64,000 nucleotides of DNA from Zonotrichia leucophrys gambelii. Its lineage: Eukaryota > Chordata > Aves > Passeriformes > Passerellidae. This document shows, piece by piece, positions 10,370-21,692 of the stretch. The stretch is taken from the NCBI RefSeq assembly GCF_028769735.1, contig NW_026992295.1, positions 1 through 64,000 of the forward strand, read 5' to 3'. The notes under the pieces were generated by a model. The model had not been told where the DNA came from. It searched no databases and was given only the letters and a program-made list of their open reading frames with translations. How positions within the stretch are numbered: position 1 is the stretch's first letter; each line of letters starts with the position of its first letter. The translations under genes and the position numbers were made by a program.

Positions 10370-10603
10370 GGAGGGGAAATATATTAATGACTTTGTGGAA
10401 ATGATAATCATATATATGTTTAGTCAGGGACAATCCATGAATATGTGTGCAAAATACAAAAAATAAACAGAAAGTTTCCTGTACTCAGCATGCAGGGCTT
10501 TCGGAAGAGCTCTCCCCCGTGCATCCAGCTGAATAAAGAATGCTGATTCTTAATGCTACATTGGTTTAAGGAGTTTTCTGTTTTAGCAAATTTTTGGTAA
10601 CAC
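10370..10603 (+). repeat. LTR 3' part (solo fragment)
   Basis: The layout is that of a retroviral R-U5 end. AAAATAAACAG is at about 10459-10469 and a second AATAAA at 10532-10537 follows GCATCCAGCTG. The end TTTTTGGTAACA suggests a terminus at about 10603. I recognise this as a common type of songbird LTR end, but no second copy is present here. Confidence 0.5.
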
Positions 10604-10614
10604 TCCCACTGCCA

Positions 10615-12070
10615 AGGAAAGCTCTGTCTCCTGATGTTCACAAATAGAGAAGGTCTGGTGGCAGATGTGGGGCTTGGAGGCTGCCTGGGGCAAAGTGACT
10701 ATGAAATAATCAAGTTTTCAATGTTCTGTGAAAGAAGGAGGGCATCAACAAATTGTCTAACATGGAATCAGGAAGGGCAGACCTTGGCCTATTCAGGATA
10801 CAGATTTGGAGAGTATCGAATCAGGTACTAACTTTTTAAGGGAAACAGCCCTTAAAAACAAAGGTGTCCAGGAAGGATGGACACATTTTAGGAAAGTAAT
10901 CTTAAGGGGGAAGGAGCAGCCTGTCCCTCTGTGCCAAAGTTGAACCAGAGAGGAAAATGACTGTACTGGCTGGGCATGAGGGTTTTGTGGGAACTCAGAA
11001 AAAATAGGTCAGGGAAATCAGGAAGTGTTTAAGGATGTTGCTTGGTCATGCAGAAAGAAAAGTGGAGAGATGAAAGCTCAATTAGAGCTTCACCTGGCCA
11101 CTTCTGCAAAAAGTAATAAAGAAAACCTTTTACAAATAAACTAATAGCAAAAGGAGGAATAAGGAGAACCCCTACTCAATAGTGGATGCACTGGGGAATA
11201 GAGTAACTAAGGATAAGGAGAAGACTGAGCTGCTTAACACTTTTTGTATCTTAATTTTCAAGGATAAGTCAAGTTGTCCTCAGGACAAGTATCCTCCTGA
11301 GCTGTAGATGGCACAGGGGGCAGAATAGCCCCATGTAATCCAGGAGAAAGCAGCTGGGGACCTGCTGAGCCCCTCCCATGCTCACAGGTGTCTCTGGGAG
11401 CAGATGGGATCCATCCCAGGGGGATGAGGGAGCTGTGGATGAGCTCCCCAAGCTGCTCTCCATCATTTACCATCAGTGCTGGCTCAGCAGGGAGGTCCCA
11501 GAGGACTGGAGGTGCCAGTGTGAGCCCATCCCCAAGCAGGGCTGGAAGGAGGATCTGGAGAACTCCAGGCCTGTCAGCCTGAGCTGGGTGCCCGGCAAGG
11601 TTATGGAACAGATCACCCTGAGTGCCATCACAGGGCACCCACAGGATGGCTGAGGGATCAGAGCCAGCCAGCGTGGATTTCAATATCTGCACTGATGATC
11701 TGCATGAGGGGACTGAGTCCAGCATCAGCAAATTTGCAGATGACACCAAGCTGGGTGTGAGTGTGGATCTGCTGGAGGGTAGGAGGGCTCTGCAGAGGGC
11801 CCTGGACAGGCTGGATCCAGGCCCCAAATCCAACAAGGCGAGGTTGATAAAGACCAAGTTCCAGGTCCTGCACTTTGGCCACAACAACTCCTGCAGCAGT
11901 ACAGTCTGGGGACAGAGTGGCTGGACAGCAGCCAGGCAAAAAGGGACCTGCAGGGACTGATGGACAGCAGGCTGGACATGAGCCAGCAGTGTGCCCAGGT
12001 GGGCAAGAAGGCCAATGGCTCCTGGGCTGGATCAGGAATGGTGTGGCCAGCAGGAGCAGGGCTTCTGTGC
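10615..12070 (+). pseudogene. CR1 LINE ORF2 remnant, unit A
   Basis: CR1 ORF2 encodes an endonuclease and reverse transcriptase. The 10634-10831 frame shows the end of the endonuclease domain (GGCLGQSDYEIIKFSMF). From about 11378 the reverse-transcriptase region follows ([34 protein letters not shown]). About 11690 the sequence jumps to [11 protein letters not shown] and FADDTKLG, so the central catalytic part (motif A and the GVPQGS region of the family) is missing. The same internal deletion is present in the copies at 28638-30010 and 39600-40960, so it predates duplication. The copy ends abruptly at about 12060 next to OR1 flank. Confidence 0.85.
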
Positions 12071-12379
12071 TAGCACTGATCTGTCCCAAACTCTGCACAC
12101 AGACATTGATGCTGCAGCTCCAGAGAAAACAAAAGGGGATCTCAGGTGAAAACTTTGCTGGGAGATTAGTTAATTGAAAGCCACTGGAGCACAGCTCCTC
12201 ACTGACACAGTTTGGGGCCACAGCAAGAGACCAAAATAAGAAATGGCACAAACAAGGGTTCTATTTTGTGAACACGATTAATGGACCAAAACAAAGAGAA
12301 AAAACACCCACAACCAAAAAGAAAATGAATTATTACAGATTACTCATATTACAATGACTTGCAAAAAATGGCAAGAAGT
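12071..12379 (-). other. 3' flank of OR1
   Basis: The first part (to about 12210) matches the OR2 and OR3 3' flanks at about 27240-27350 and 42240-42350. Compared with the OR3 unit, about 1.5 kb between the CR1 and this flank is absent. The rest is AT-rich and non-coding. Confidence 0.65.
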
Positions 12380-13312
12380 TTAATGTTTCTGAAACTGTCC
12401 AGTCACCAGTGTCCACACCGCAGCCTTGAGCTCCCGGTTCCTCAGGCTGTAGATGAGAGGGTTCAGGACTGGAGGCACCACCGAATACAGAACTGACACT
12501 GCCAGATCCAGGGATGGGGAAGAGACCGAAAGTGGTTTCATGTAAGCAAAACCTGCAGTGCTGAGGAACAGGGAGACCACGGCCAGGTGAGGGAGGCAGG
12601 TGGAAAAGGCTTTGTGCCGTCCCTGCTCAGAGGGGATCCTCAGCACAGCCCTGAAGATCTGCACATAGGAGAAAACAATGAATACAAAACAAGCAAAACC
12701 TAAACAGACACCAAGCAATGAAATCCAAATTTTTCTGAGGTTGGAGTGTGAGCAGGAGAGCTTGAGAATCTGGGGCACCTCACAGAAGAATTGGCCCAGG
12801 GCATTGCCATGGCACAGGGGCAGGGAAAATGTATTGGCTGTGTGCAGTAGAGCATTTAGAAAGGCACTGGCCCAGGCAGCTGCTGCCATCTGGGCACAAG
12901 CTCTGCTGCCCAGGAGGATCCTGTAGTGCAGGGGTTTGCAGATGGACACGTAGCGGTCGTAGCACATGATGGTCAGAAGGTAAAATCCTGCTATGATAAA
13001 GAAAAGAAAGAAAAAAAGCTGTGCAGCACATCCGGAGTAGGAAATGATCCTGGTATTCCAGAGGGAATTGTGCATGGCTTTGGGGACAGTGGTGCAGATG
13101 GAGCCCAGGTCGCTGAGGGCCAGGTTGAGCAGGAAGAAGAACATGGGCGTGTGCAGGTGGTGGCCGCAGGCTACGGCGCTGATGATGAGGCCGTTGCCCA
13201 GGAGGGCAGCCAGGGAGATGCCCAGCAAGAGGCAGAAGTGCAGGAGCTGCAGCTGCCGCGTGTCTGCCAATGCCAGCAGGAGGAAGTGCCTGATGGAGCT
13301 GCTGTTGGACAT
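12380..13312 (-). CDS. Olfactory receptor OR1, gamma-c/OR14-like
   Basis: Odorant-sensing seven-helix G-protein-coupled receptor of the olfactory neuron membrane, 310 residues, uninterrupted and of normal OR length. The start MSNSSS is shared by all three copies and gives an N-glycosylation site at Asn3. Motifs in order: LLGNGLII (TM1), HTPMFFFLLNLALSDL (TM2), SGCAAQ (the disulfide Cys before TM3), MCYDRYVSICKPLHY (end of TM3), FFCEVPQILKLSC (second extracellular loop), KAFSTCLPHLAVV (TM6) and LNPLIYSLRN (TM7). The first 97 or so residues are the same as in OR2 and OR3; differences lie mostly in TM3, the end of TM4, TM5 and the C-terminus. It should couple to Golf like other ORs. The ligand cannot be predicted. 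Confidence 0.95.
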   Translation of the reverse strand: MSNSSSIRHFLLLALADTRQLQLLHFCLLLGISLAALLGNGLIISAVACGHHLHTPMFFFLLNLALSDLGSICTTVPKAMHNSLWNTRIISYSGCAAQLFFFLFFIIAGFYLLTIMCYDRYVSICKPLHYRILLGSRACAQMAAAAWASAFLNALLHTANTFSLPLCHGNALGQFFCEVPQILKLSCSHSNLRKIWISLLGVCLGFACFVFIVFSYVQIFRAVLRIPSEQGRHKAFSTCLPHLAVVSLFLSTAGFAYMKPLSVSSPSLDLAVSVLYSVVPPVLNPLIYSLRNRELKAAVWTLVTGQFQKH

Positions 13313-15179
13313 TCCCTGTGTCTGTAAATTTCAACCTACAGAAGCAGGAAAGACAGGGAAATGGAGGGGAGATGTCTCTCAGAAAAATCAAAGCCCTTAT
13401 TCTTAGACCCTTTCCTGACACTAAACACCTTCTTCTGTCCATGCCTCAGAGATCTTCCTTCACCTTTTTTAATGGAGCCCTGATTGCTGCAGGCCAGTGT
13501 TGTGTGAGGAGCTGGACCTTGGCCTGAAGGAATTCTGGGAGTCAGCCTTGACCCTCAGTCAGTGCAGGGGAACAGTAAGGGCAGGGGCCAGTCCTGGTGT
13601 TGGGACTTGGATAAAGAATGTTCCCCTATGGCAGAGGAGCTGCCTGGGTGAATGGATCGGGATTGCAGGAGGCAGAATGAGAGATTCTGCTGCATCTGGG
13701 GAGAACAGAGAGTCCAGGGAGGCTGGAGGATTGTCTGAGGCTTAGTGCAGACTGAGGGGAGCTGCTCTGTCCCTCTCTCCTGTTCCAGCTGCCCTGGACT
13801 TGCACCTTTCTGAGATCCACTCCCGTGTTACCCTGGACAGCCAGCAGACACTGCTGAGAGCAGAGGGATCCCTGGCACACAAAGTGGCTCCTGCCTTTCC
13901 CAGAGTCAGGAGAGTGGGCTCATTGCCAGCCTCCCAGGCTGCCCTGCCCAGAGCTGCCCGGGCACAGGGAGCTGGGACACCCCATTGCTGTGCTCAGCCT
14001 GCACAGGAGGAGCCCAAGGGCTGGGCCTGGCCCTGCAGCTGGAACTGCCATTGCAGAGAGCCCCTCAGCAATGCCAGCAGCACCTGGGCAAGGCAAGGAG
14101 AGAGAGAGCCGGGCCTGAGGAAAAGCCTTTCCCTGGCCAGCCCTGCCCAGCCCCTGCCAGGCAGCAGCAGAGCAGGACAGCGGCCCTCAGGCCCTGGTCA
14201 GCAGGTAATGGGCACATGGCCGCAGAGATGCCCTTCATCTCTGGGGCTGCTCTGCCGGCCCAGGAGGGACTGAGGGCCCCGAGCCCCCGGGCTGAGGGCT
14301 GTGCTGGCTGCGAGGGGACACAAGAGCTGTGCTGCTCAGGGCAGTGTCTGCCCTGCAGGGCAGGCCCAGCAGGTGCCACATCTGCCCTGCAGCAGGGCTT
14401 CCCTCAGCACTGCCTCCCTCCCTGCCTGCCCACGGCTCTGCTGCTGGAGCTGTCCCAGCCCCAGCTGCTCCTGTGGCCCCGGGCTCCTTCCCTGCCAGAG
14501 CTGCCAGAGCCCAGCCCAGCCCCTGGGCCAGCCCTGCCCTGCAGCGTCCATGGGCCATGCAGGGATTAAAGAACAGTTCCCCCAGCCTGGGCACCATGGA
14601 AAGGTGATGCTGCATGGATCTGGAGGCTGGGCAGGTGCAGGCACTTGCTGAGGTTCCCAGGAATCCTCAGGGTGATAGTTTAAGAGCCTCAGCTCCTTCT
14701 CTGCCCAGCCCAGCTGAGTTTCCATTGCCACCAAGCTGAGCCAGGGAAAAGTGTGAGCACAGATTCAGGAAAGCAGAGACCCAAGCAGGAAACCCCAGCC
14801 CTGAATGAGCTCATGACAAGTCCCCATAGATGGGGAGCCCTGCACTGGAGCACATTCTCCTCCTCCTGTGCCACAGAGAAAATGGGAGAGTCCTACTGAC
14901 ACATTCCCCCAGGCTGTGGGGTGTGCTGGCTTCAGGAGATCCCTCCAGGAGCACAGGAGACATTGCCCTGCACCCACACACTCACCATGCACAGGGCTGT
15001 GAAGATCTTTCCCAAAGTGAAGTCTCAGCTCAATGTCTTCCCAGTCCTGATTGCCTTCAGCTGCCTCTGCCTGGCTCCTGTCTCCTCAGTGCCCGCAGGC
15101 AGAGCCCTCAGCCCTGCTGGGCTGGGAGAGAAGCTGGCCCTGGGAAGAGCTGTTCCTTTAAAGTTCAGTAGTTCAGCAC
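13313..15179 (-). other. 5' flank of OR1
   Basis: GC-rich non-coding sequence upstream of OR1. About 14930-15179 matches, inverted, the OR2 upstream region at about 24600-24850, so the OR1 and OR2 units were duplicated with their flanks. On the minus strand TTCTGTAG just before the start codon could be a splice acceptor for a 5' untranslated exon. The many open frames in 13800-14870 occur on both strands and show no domain. Confidence 0.55.
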
Positions 15180-15324
15180 AAGGACTTTAATGAGCCTCTT
15201 GGGGATTTGGTGTTGTTTACATCAAACTCAGTTCCTAAGAGGGTGTTCAGAAAACTTCTGAAGAACTTAAATTTAAACTCCATAGTTTCTTGAAGTTTTA
15301 ATGGGTCTCACTGAGGGACGACGA
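15180..15324 (+). repeat. Recurrent OR-unit block, copy 1
   Basis: A block starting GGACTTTAATGAGCCTCT and ending CACTGAGGGAC. It recurs at about 24450-24650 (minus), 34080-34250 (plus), 35370-35520 (minus) and 52655-52860 (plus). This copy is cut on the right by the LTR at 15325. It contains no ORF. Confidence 0.7.
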
Positions 15325-15716
15325 TGTGATGGTGGTCACAAGGGTTTTCAGGATGAGAGAGAGACAAGAATGTTGACTCCATGATCAGAAGGCTTGATTT
15401 ATTATTTTATTATATATATATATACTACATTATAACTGCACTAAAAAGTAATAGAAAGGAAAGGTTTCTCGGAAGGCTAAGTTAAGAATAGAATCTAAAG
15501 GAATGAATAACAAAGATCTGTGTCTCGTCAGAGAGCAAGAGCAGCTCTGTCATGAGTGGTCAGTAAATCCAAACATCCACAGGAGACCAATCACAGATCC
15601 ACCTGTTGCATTCCACAGCAGCAGATAACCATTGTTTACATCTTGTTACTGAACAGTCTCAGCTTCAGCAGGAAAAATTCTAATGAAAGGATTTTAATGA
15701 AAAGGTGTCTGCAACA
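15325..15716 (-). repeat. Songbird ERVK-type LTR
   Basis: On the minus strand it begins TGTTGCAGACACC and ends CATCACA, giving the TG...CA ends of an LTR of 392 bp. It has AATAAATCAAG at about 15397-15407 (complement) as poly(A) signal and an AT-rich (TA)n run beside it at 15410-15425. I recognise the type as an abundant songbird ERVK-class LTR. It interrupts the recurrent OR-unit block. Confidence 0.75.
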
Positions 15717-16400
15717 GGACAAGACCAGCGCGGGGCCCCTGTCCCCGACATGGAGGAGGGGAGGGGTGCCGAGAGAGGTGCAGCCCGTGGAGCCGCATCA
15801 CTGCAGAGCAGCACAAGGGAGCCTGGCACAGCCAAATCCACCTTGGGGGAACCATTGCCATCCCCTGTGTTGGACCCGTCCCTAAGCACACTGTCCCAGG
15901 GCAGGGGAGAAAGCTCCACATCGCACAGAAACTCAAACTTCCCTTTGTCCATGTCCGAGATAGAAGGGCTCCCCTGGGAACTCCGAGGGGTACAAGAACC
16001 AGACCCCTACCAAAGCTCCTCACACTTTTTCCACTGCACCAGCAGCGATCCCAAGTCTACAGTACAATCATCAAAGAGGGTCTGCATGAGGCGGACCCTC
16101 ACGAGAGACCACTCCTCCTTGGAGAACGCCTTCACAGAGTCCGAAAAGAGCCCTTGCTCTCTGACCCACAAGAATAACCTCTCAAAACCATCCCAGGAAA
16201 CGGAAATCTGTTTCCACTCCAGGACCCCTCTCCAGAGATCCAAAATGAGGGAATCCTCCTCGAAACCCACAGAGGTTGCTATCACCACCAGAACAGCAGG
16301 CAAAGCACCAAAGAGAGGGGGACAATAAAACCTCACCGGCAAACCGGACTCTGTGTCTCAGCCTAGGCTGCAGTACACCTCGGCAGTCACCAGATGTCAC
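15717..16400 (-). other. Internal piece of a minus-strand ERV
   Basis: Lies between two LTR-like segments that both read on the minus strand. On the minus strand TGGTGACTGCCGAGGTGT at about 16377-16394 resembles a Trp-tRNA primer site and lies just downstream of the right-hand LTR-like segment. The only sizeable minus frame is the one at 16007-16342. The two flanking LTRs are different types, so this is a mosaic rather than a simple provirus. Confidence 0.4.
16007..16342 (-). pseudogene. Unrecognised ERV frame, perhaps matrix-like
   Basis: A 111-residue frame with a hydrophobic N-terminus (LFGALPAVLVVIATSVGF) followed by a Trp-rich helical-looking segment (WKQISVSWDGFERLFLW, EEWSLVRVRL). Its position shortly after a primer-site-like sequence would fit the start of gag, and the Trp pattern is loosely like retroviral matrix. 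No motif makes this firm. Confidence 0.3.
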
Positions 16401-16680
16401 TAGAGGACACTAAAGAAGAGAAGCACACACCGCTGTTCTCAAGGTGTAGGAAAAAGGAAAGTTTATTTTCTGACTCCAACATTTATAGTTTTCCAAAGTG
16501 ACAGCAGATTGGAAGGTGACAGTGCCACCTCTCCAATGACACTGATCAAACCAACAGCCCTTCAACTCTCTCCTCCTCCATAAACGAATGCAAGACAATG
16601 AGTTATTTACAGAAAGTGTGTGAGAAAGTTCACTACAAGAATGTAGTCCTGGGTTGATCATATGATGCTTTTATCCCCAA
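16400..16680 (-). repeat. LTR-like segment (minus)
   Basis: Contains AAGTTTATTTTCTGACTCC at about 16457-16475, the complement of a poly(A) signal region typical of songbird LTRs, followed by a short non-coding stretch. Boundaries are uncertain and no partner copy is in the window. Confidence 0.45.
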
Positions 16681-17320
16681 GCATCTCATTCTGTTTATAT
16701 TGAATAATAAGTTTTGCACCTTTAAGAGTGTTCCATAGAGTGAAAGAGAAAAGAGAAGAAGCGCACAGTTTATTTTCAGACACTGTAATGCACTCCTCCA
16801 CATTCCTGCTCCTGACTGTGTTGTCTGCGGACAGACAGCAGGACAGAGATCTTCTTTTGCTTTTTTAGTTAGTGTTAGCCAGCTGAGGCAGAGAAGTTCC
16901 CTAGACTGTGGGTTTTTTTCCCTTTTCTTTGGACCTCTTGAAACTGCTCTGGACTGAACACCCAGGAGAGCACCGGCAGCTGCAGCTGTGGCCCATCGGG
17001 CCAGGCCTGGCCTGAGACAATTCCAGTACAAGAGGGACTGATCAGAGACTGAGTGAGCTGCAACCCGGGGATAGGGTTTTCTCAGTTTGTCATCTCTTTT
17101 AGAGTAGCAAGGAGTCTCATTGTTTGATATTGTTTTGATTTTATTGTTTAATAAACAGGTTTTTTTTCCACTTTCCTCCAAATAAGTATTTTTTCCTCCC
17201 GGAACCAGTTGGGGGGAGGGGCCAATTAGGTCTTTTTTTTCCCCACCAGAGCTCCTTTAGAAGATTTTTCCCCAAATTTGCTCTAAACCTAGACAAACAC
17301 AGATATTGGTGCTAAACGTG
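16681..17320 (+). repeat. LTR-like segment with primer-site-like end (plus)
   Basis: On the plus strand a T-rich end region has AATAAACAGG at about 17151, then a GGGGGAGGGG stretch and a sequence TGGTGCTAAACGTGGGGG at about 17308-17325 that looks like a retroviral primer site. If correct, a plus-strand ERV began here and was cut by the minus-strand ERV-L that starts at 17348. Confidence 0.4.
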
Positions 17321-17347
17321 GGGGTGGAAAAAGTAGAAAAAAGCTCT

Positions 17348-17971
17348 TGTCCTGGTGTAGGGCAAATTTGGGGAAGAATCTGCAAAGGAGGGCCCCTCCA
17401 GAAAGCGAAATCCACACAGCCCCTCCCCCCCAACCGGTTCGGGAAAAAATTCCTCGGAGAGAGGCGGAAAGAACCTGTTTATCTGACTGGCCCCGCACCC
17501 CCCAGCACACAAAATGAACAATACCCGATTGTTCAAATACCTGACACCATTTTGAGAAAGATGGCAAAATCAGAAAGTCTCTTTCGGGGGGTGGTTGCAC
17601 TGTTCTCAGTCCCTCTGGCGCTGGGCCAGCTGCTGCAGCAGAACCTTCGGTGTTCCCGGGTCCCAGTCCGGAGCAGTTTCGAGATGGTCACAGAAACAGG
17701 AGAGGAGAAACAGTCCAGGAAGCAATGCAGACTGTTTAGCTAGAACTAGCTAATATGCAGAGGCAGAAAGCAGAGCAGAAGCAAGAGCAGAAAAAGAGAG
17801 CAAGCAAAAGCAGCAAGTTGAAGCTGGAAGTGAAAAAACAGCCCTATGTACCGCTTTTCTGTGTCCCTGATAAGAGAAACCCAAACAAAACTTCCACTCT
17901 TCAGAGCCGGTCTTAAAGGCACAGAACAGATCAATGGGGATATACAAGCATCATAACGTCACCCCAGGTCA
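17348..17971 (-). repeat. ERV-L 3' LTR
   Basis: Aligns with 23594-24213. The plus-strand left edge TGTCCTGG is shared by both copies, and similarity is lost right of AGGTCA (17971). The conserved middle contains GAACCTGTTTAT and CTCAGTCCCTCTGGCGCTGG. Confidence 0.75.
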
Positions 17972-18393
17972 TTCCACCCCTTATCCCCATATCATCAACA
18001 TACTACAACACATCATGCATTATTCATACAAAATTTCTATCTGTTCCCCCAAAATTACAAGCAATACCCATCATGCCTTCATCACATCCCCACACTGAAC
18101 CACTGAATCCAGGCCCTATATTACAGAGCTGCAGGATTCCCCCTTTTCACTTAAGTCACTTAAAGCCCTATCTATCACTTGCTCAGACCTTCGACACTTA
18201 CACATTTCCTTCTCCATCTTCCACTTGCCCAGACCTTCAACTCGTACACATTTCCTTCTATCTCATGTCTGTATGGTTTAATGTACAGACAATGGCAGTA
18301 ACATCCAATGAACAGTGCTATTGCACATCATTCTTACCCCACAATCAGATCTCCCTGAGGTACACATCTTGTTGTTCCATCTCTTTGCATTAT
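17972..18393 (-). other. ERV-L segment between integrase and 3' LTR
   Basis: No env gene. T/C-rich sequence with a near-duplicate phrase CAGACCTTC around 18186 and 18229. It lacks any membrane-protein signature on the minus strand. Confidence 0.5.
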
Positions 18394-19227
18394 TCACCAC
18401 GTGCAACCTGGTCCCTGAGCAAAGACAACCCCACTGGGTTTGTCTGTACTCGAGGCAGAATTGATCCACACAGTCTTCCCTAACAAACCTCTGATATGTA
18501 CCACTGGGACTTTGTCTCCTTCTATTACATTCAGGGACTCAGACTGGGCAGGACCTGCTCGGTTGGTGGAACCTCGGGTGTTAACTAACCAGGTGGCTTT
18601 TGCCAGATGCTGCTCCCAATTCTTGAAAGATCCCCCACCCAAAGCTTTCAACTGGGTTTTTAGTAGTCCATTGTACCTCTCCACTTTCCCTGCAGCTGGT
18701 GCATGGTAGGGAATATGGTACACCCACTCAATGCCATGTTCCCTAGCCCAGGTGTTGATAAGGCTGTTCTTGAAATGAGTCCCATTGTCTGACTCGATCC
18801 TCTCAGGGGTGCCATGTCTCCACAGAACTTGCTTTTCCAGGCCCAGGATGGTGTTCCGGGCTGTAGCATGAGACACAGGGTAGGTTTCCAACCATCCAGT
18901 GGTGGCTTCCACCATGGTCAGCACGTAGCGCTTGCCCTGGCATGTCTGGGGCAGTGTGATGTAGTCAATCTGCCAGGCCTCCCCATACTTGTACTTGGAC
19001 CACCGCCCACCGTACCAGAGGGGCTTCACTCGCTTGGCCTGCTTGATGGCAGCACACGTATCACAGTCATGGATAACCTGAGAAATACTGTCCATGGTTA
19101 GATCCACCCCTCGGTCTCGTGCCCACTTATAGGTGGCATCTCTGCCCTGGTGGCCTGAGGCATCATGGGCCCATCGAGCTAGGAATAACTCTCCCTTATG
19201 TTCCCAATCTAGGTCTATTTTGGACAC
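18394..19227 (-). pseudogene. ERV-L integrase
   Basis: Integrase joins viral DNA to the host genome. This 277-residue frame has the N-terminal zinc domain (H-x3-H ... C-x2-C: HDASGHQG and CDTC) and the catalytic D, D, E triad (QIDYITLP, ESDNGTH, GKVERYNG) at conserved spacing. The frame is intact over this part but has no start of its own; it belongs to the pol polyprotein, which is broken upstream. The C-terminal part ends with VVHIRGLLGKTVWI, a small basic/SH3-like end. Confidence 0.85.
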
Positions 19228-19251
19228 CCCTATCTTTGCAGCTTGGTCTAC

Positions 19252-19902
19252 CTACTCATTGTTTTGGTGTTCCTCGGTGGCCCTACTCTTGGGTACATGG
19301 GCATCTACATGGCGGACTTTCACAGGTAGCCTCCCTACCCTGGTAGCAATGTTTTTCCACTCACCAGCAGCCCAAATTGGTTTCCCTCTACACTCCCAGT
19401 TAGCCTTTTTCCACCTCTCCAGCCATCCCCTCAGAGCATTGGCTACCATCCATGAATCAGTGTAGAGGTAGAGCTTTGGCCACTTCTCTCTCTCAGCAAT
19501 GTCTAGGGCCAGTTGAACAGCTTTGAGTTCAGCAAGTTGGCTTGATCAACCTTCTCCTTCGGTAGCTTGTGCAACCTGTCATTTGGGGCTCCATACGGCT
19601 GCTTTCCACTTCCGGTTCATCCCTACGATGCGACAGGAACCGTCAGTGAAAAGAGCGTAGCGTGTTTCCTCTGGGGGCAGTTGGTTATAGGGAGAAGCCT
19701 CTTCAGCATGTGTCACTGGTTCTTGTTCCTCTTCATCTGTGACACCAAAATTCTCACCTTCGGGCCAATTTGTAATTACCTCCAAAATCCTGGGGTGATT
19801 CTGTTTACCTGTACAGGTGTGCTGAGTGATAACAGCAATCCACTTGCTCCATGTGGCACTGGTGGCATGGTGAGTGGAGGAACCTTGCCTCTGAACATCC
19901 AC
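19252..19902 (-). pseudogene. ERV-L RNase H and connection region
   Basis: Degrades RNA in RNA:DNA hybrids during reverse transcription. Visible pieces are YALFTDGSC (first catalytic Asp), a stop-broken middle with Y-T-D-S, and VRHVDAHVPKS (late catalytic region). It is in the same frame as integrase and one frameshift away from RT. Stops at several points make it inactive. Confidence 0.75.
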
Positions 19903-20060
19903 CCCAGCACTGGTAGTCAGGGTGCCAGGAGGAGTTGTGCTTCTGTACCAATCACCTCTGAGGCGGCTTGGACTCCTTCAAAAGCAGCCAAGATTTCTTT
20001 CTCTGTTGGAGTATAGTTGGCTTCAGACCCTCTGTAGCTTCAACTCCAAAATCCCAGTCC

Positions 20061-21335
20061 TCAGCCTTGAGTCTCCCTAGGCACCTTCTGCCAAAGGCTC
20101 CAGGACAAGCCATGGTTCCCAGCTGCAGAGTAGAGCACATTCTTCACCTCTGGTCCTGTCCTGACTGGGCCAAGGGCTACTGCATGAGCAATCTCCTGCT
20201 TGATCTGGACAAAGGCCTGTTGCTGCTCAGGGCCCCACTGGAAATTGTTCTTCTTGCGGGTGACCAGGTAGAGAGGGCTCACGATCTGACTGTACTCAGG
20301 AATATGCATCCTCCAAAAACCTATTGCACCCAGGAAAGCTTGTGTCTCTTTCTTATTGGTGGGTGGAGACATTGCTGTGATCTTGTTGATGACATCTGTA
20401 GGAATCTGACGCCGTCCATCTTGCCTCTTCACTCCCAGGAATTGAATCTCACGAGCTGGTCCCTTTACTTTGCTCTTTTTAATGGCAAAACCAGCTCCCA
20501 GGAGGATCTGGATGATTTCCTTCCCTTTCTCGAACACTTCTGCAGCTGTGTTCCCCCACACAATGATGTCATCAATATACTGCAGATGTTCTGGAGCCTC
20601 ACCCTTTTCCAGTGCAGTCTGGATCAGTCCCTGGCAGACGGTGGGGCTGTGCTTCCACCCCTGGGGCAATCGGTTCCAGGTGTACTGCACTCCCCTCCAT
20701 GTGAAGGCAAACTGAGGCCTGCATTCTGCTGCCAGAGGAATGGAGAAAAATGCATTGGCTATGTCTATAGTGGCGTACCACCTTGCTGCCTTGGACTCAA
20801 GCTCATACTGGAGCTCTAATATGTCTGGCACGGCAGCACTCAGTGGTGGAGTCACTTCATTCAATGCACGATAGTCCACAGTCAATCTCCATTCTCCTTC
20901 AGATTTTCGCACAGGCCAAATGGGGCTGTTGAAGGGTGAGTGGGTCTTGCTGACAACCCCTTGGCTCTCCAGCTCTCGGATCATCCTATGGATGGGGATC
21001 ACAGCATCTCGAGTGGTTCTGTACTGCCGTTGATGCACTGTGGAAGTGGCAATTGGCACTCGTTGCTCTTCTCCCGTCAGGCATCCTACTGCAGATGGAT
21101 TCTCAGACAACCCAGGCAAGGTGTTCAATTGTTGGATGCCCTCTGTCTCTACAGCAGCTATTCCAAATGCCCATCTGAGTCCTTTTGGGTCTTTGAAGTA
21201 CCCACTTCGAAGGTAGTCTATGCCCAAAATACATGGGGCCTCTGGGCCAGTCACAATAGGATGCTTCTTCCACTCATTTCCCATTAGGCTCACATCAGCT
21301 TCCACCAAAGTGAAATCCTGGGATCCTCCTGTCAC
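20061..21335 (-). pseudogene. ERV-L reverse transcriptase with protease C-terminus
   Basis: About 424 uninterrupted codons. The first quarter completes the protease (GIDYLRSG...). RT follows: SPFNSPIWPVRKS, EWRLTVDYRALNEV, YATIDIANAFFSIPL (first catalytic Asp), the LPQGWKHSP region, and YIDDI, which is the polymerase YxDD box with both Asp present. The QFLGVKR and TQAFLGAIGFWR region marks the thumb and connection. The core looks preserved even though the provirus as a whole is dead. The assignment to ERV-L/spuma-like RT rests on the YIDDI context and the linked integrase. Confidence 0.85.
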
Positions 21336-21659
21336 ACCAGCAATAGAAACAGACTCTGTCCCCTTGTGTCTTTATAGGATTAATCTACACTGAGCACCAG
21401 TATCAACCAAAGCTTTATACTCTTGTGGTTCCGATGTGCCAGGCCAACGAATCCACACAGACCAGAAGACACGATTTTCCCTGGCCTCTACCTGGCTAGA
21501 GGTAGGGCCCCTTTTCGCCTGGTTATGCTTCTTTCCCTGGGCATATGTTTTGGATATTCCTTCGAGGGGATCAGACATGTCATCATCATCATACCTGGCT
21601 GTTCGGCTACGGGCAACTGGAGCTGCTTTCCTCCTGGTGGCTTCCTTCAGTTCACGCAC
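21336..21659 (-). pseudogene. ERV-L protease
   Basis: Contains EYKALVDTGAQC, the aspartic-protease motif DTGA, followed in the same frame by a TAA stop at 21372-21374 and then by the RT frame. An acidic run (DDDD) precedes it. The Gag end and protease share one frame, separated by TGA stops near 21663 and 21693. Confidence 0.75.
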
Positions 21660-21692
21660 CTGTCATGCCAGAACAACAGTAGGTTTCCTATC

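Noticed and set aside
13800..14734. Long overlapping frames on both strands upstream of OR1
   Set aside because: High GC makes long frames by chance. Products are Pro/Ala/Gln-rich, occur on both strands and show no domain.
15705..16328. 207-residue plus-strand frame
   Set aside because: Antisense to ERV internal sequence; Ser/Glu/Arg-rich with no known domain. Transcription direction of the flanking LTRs is minus.
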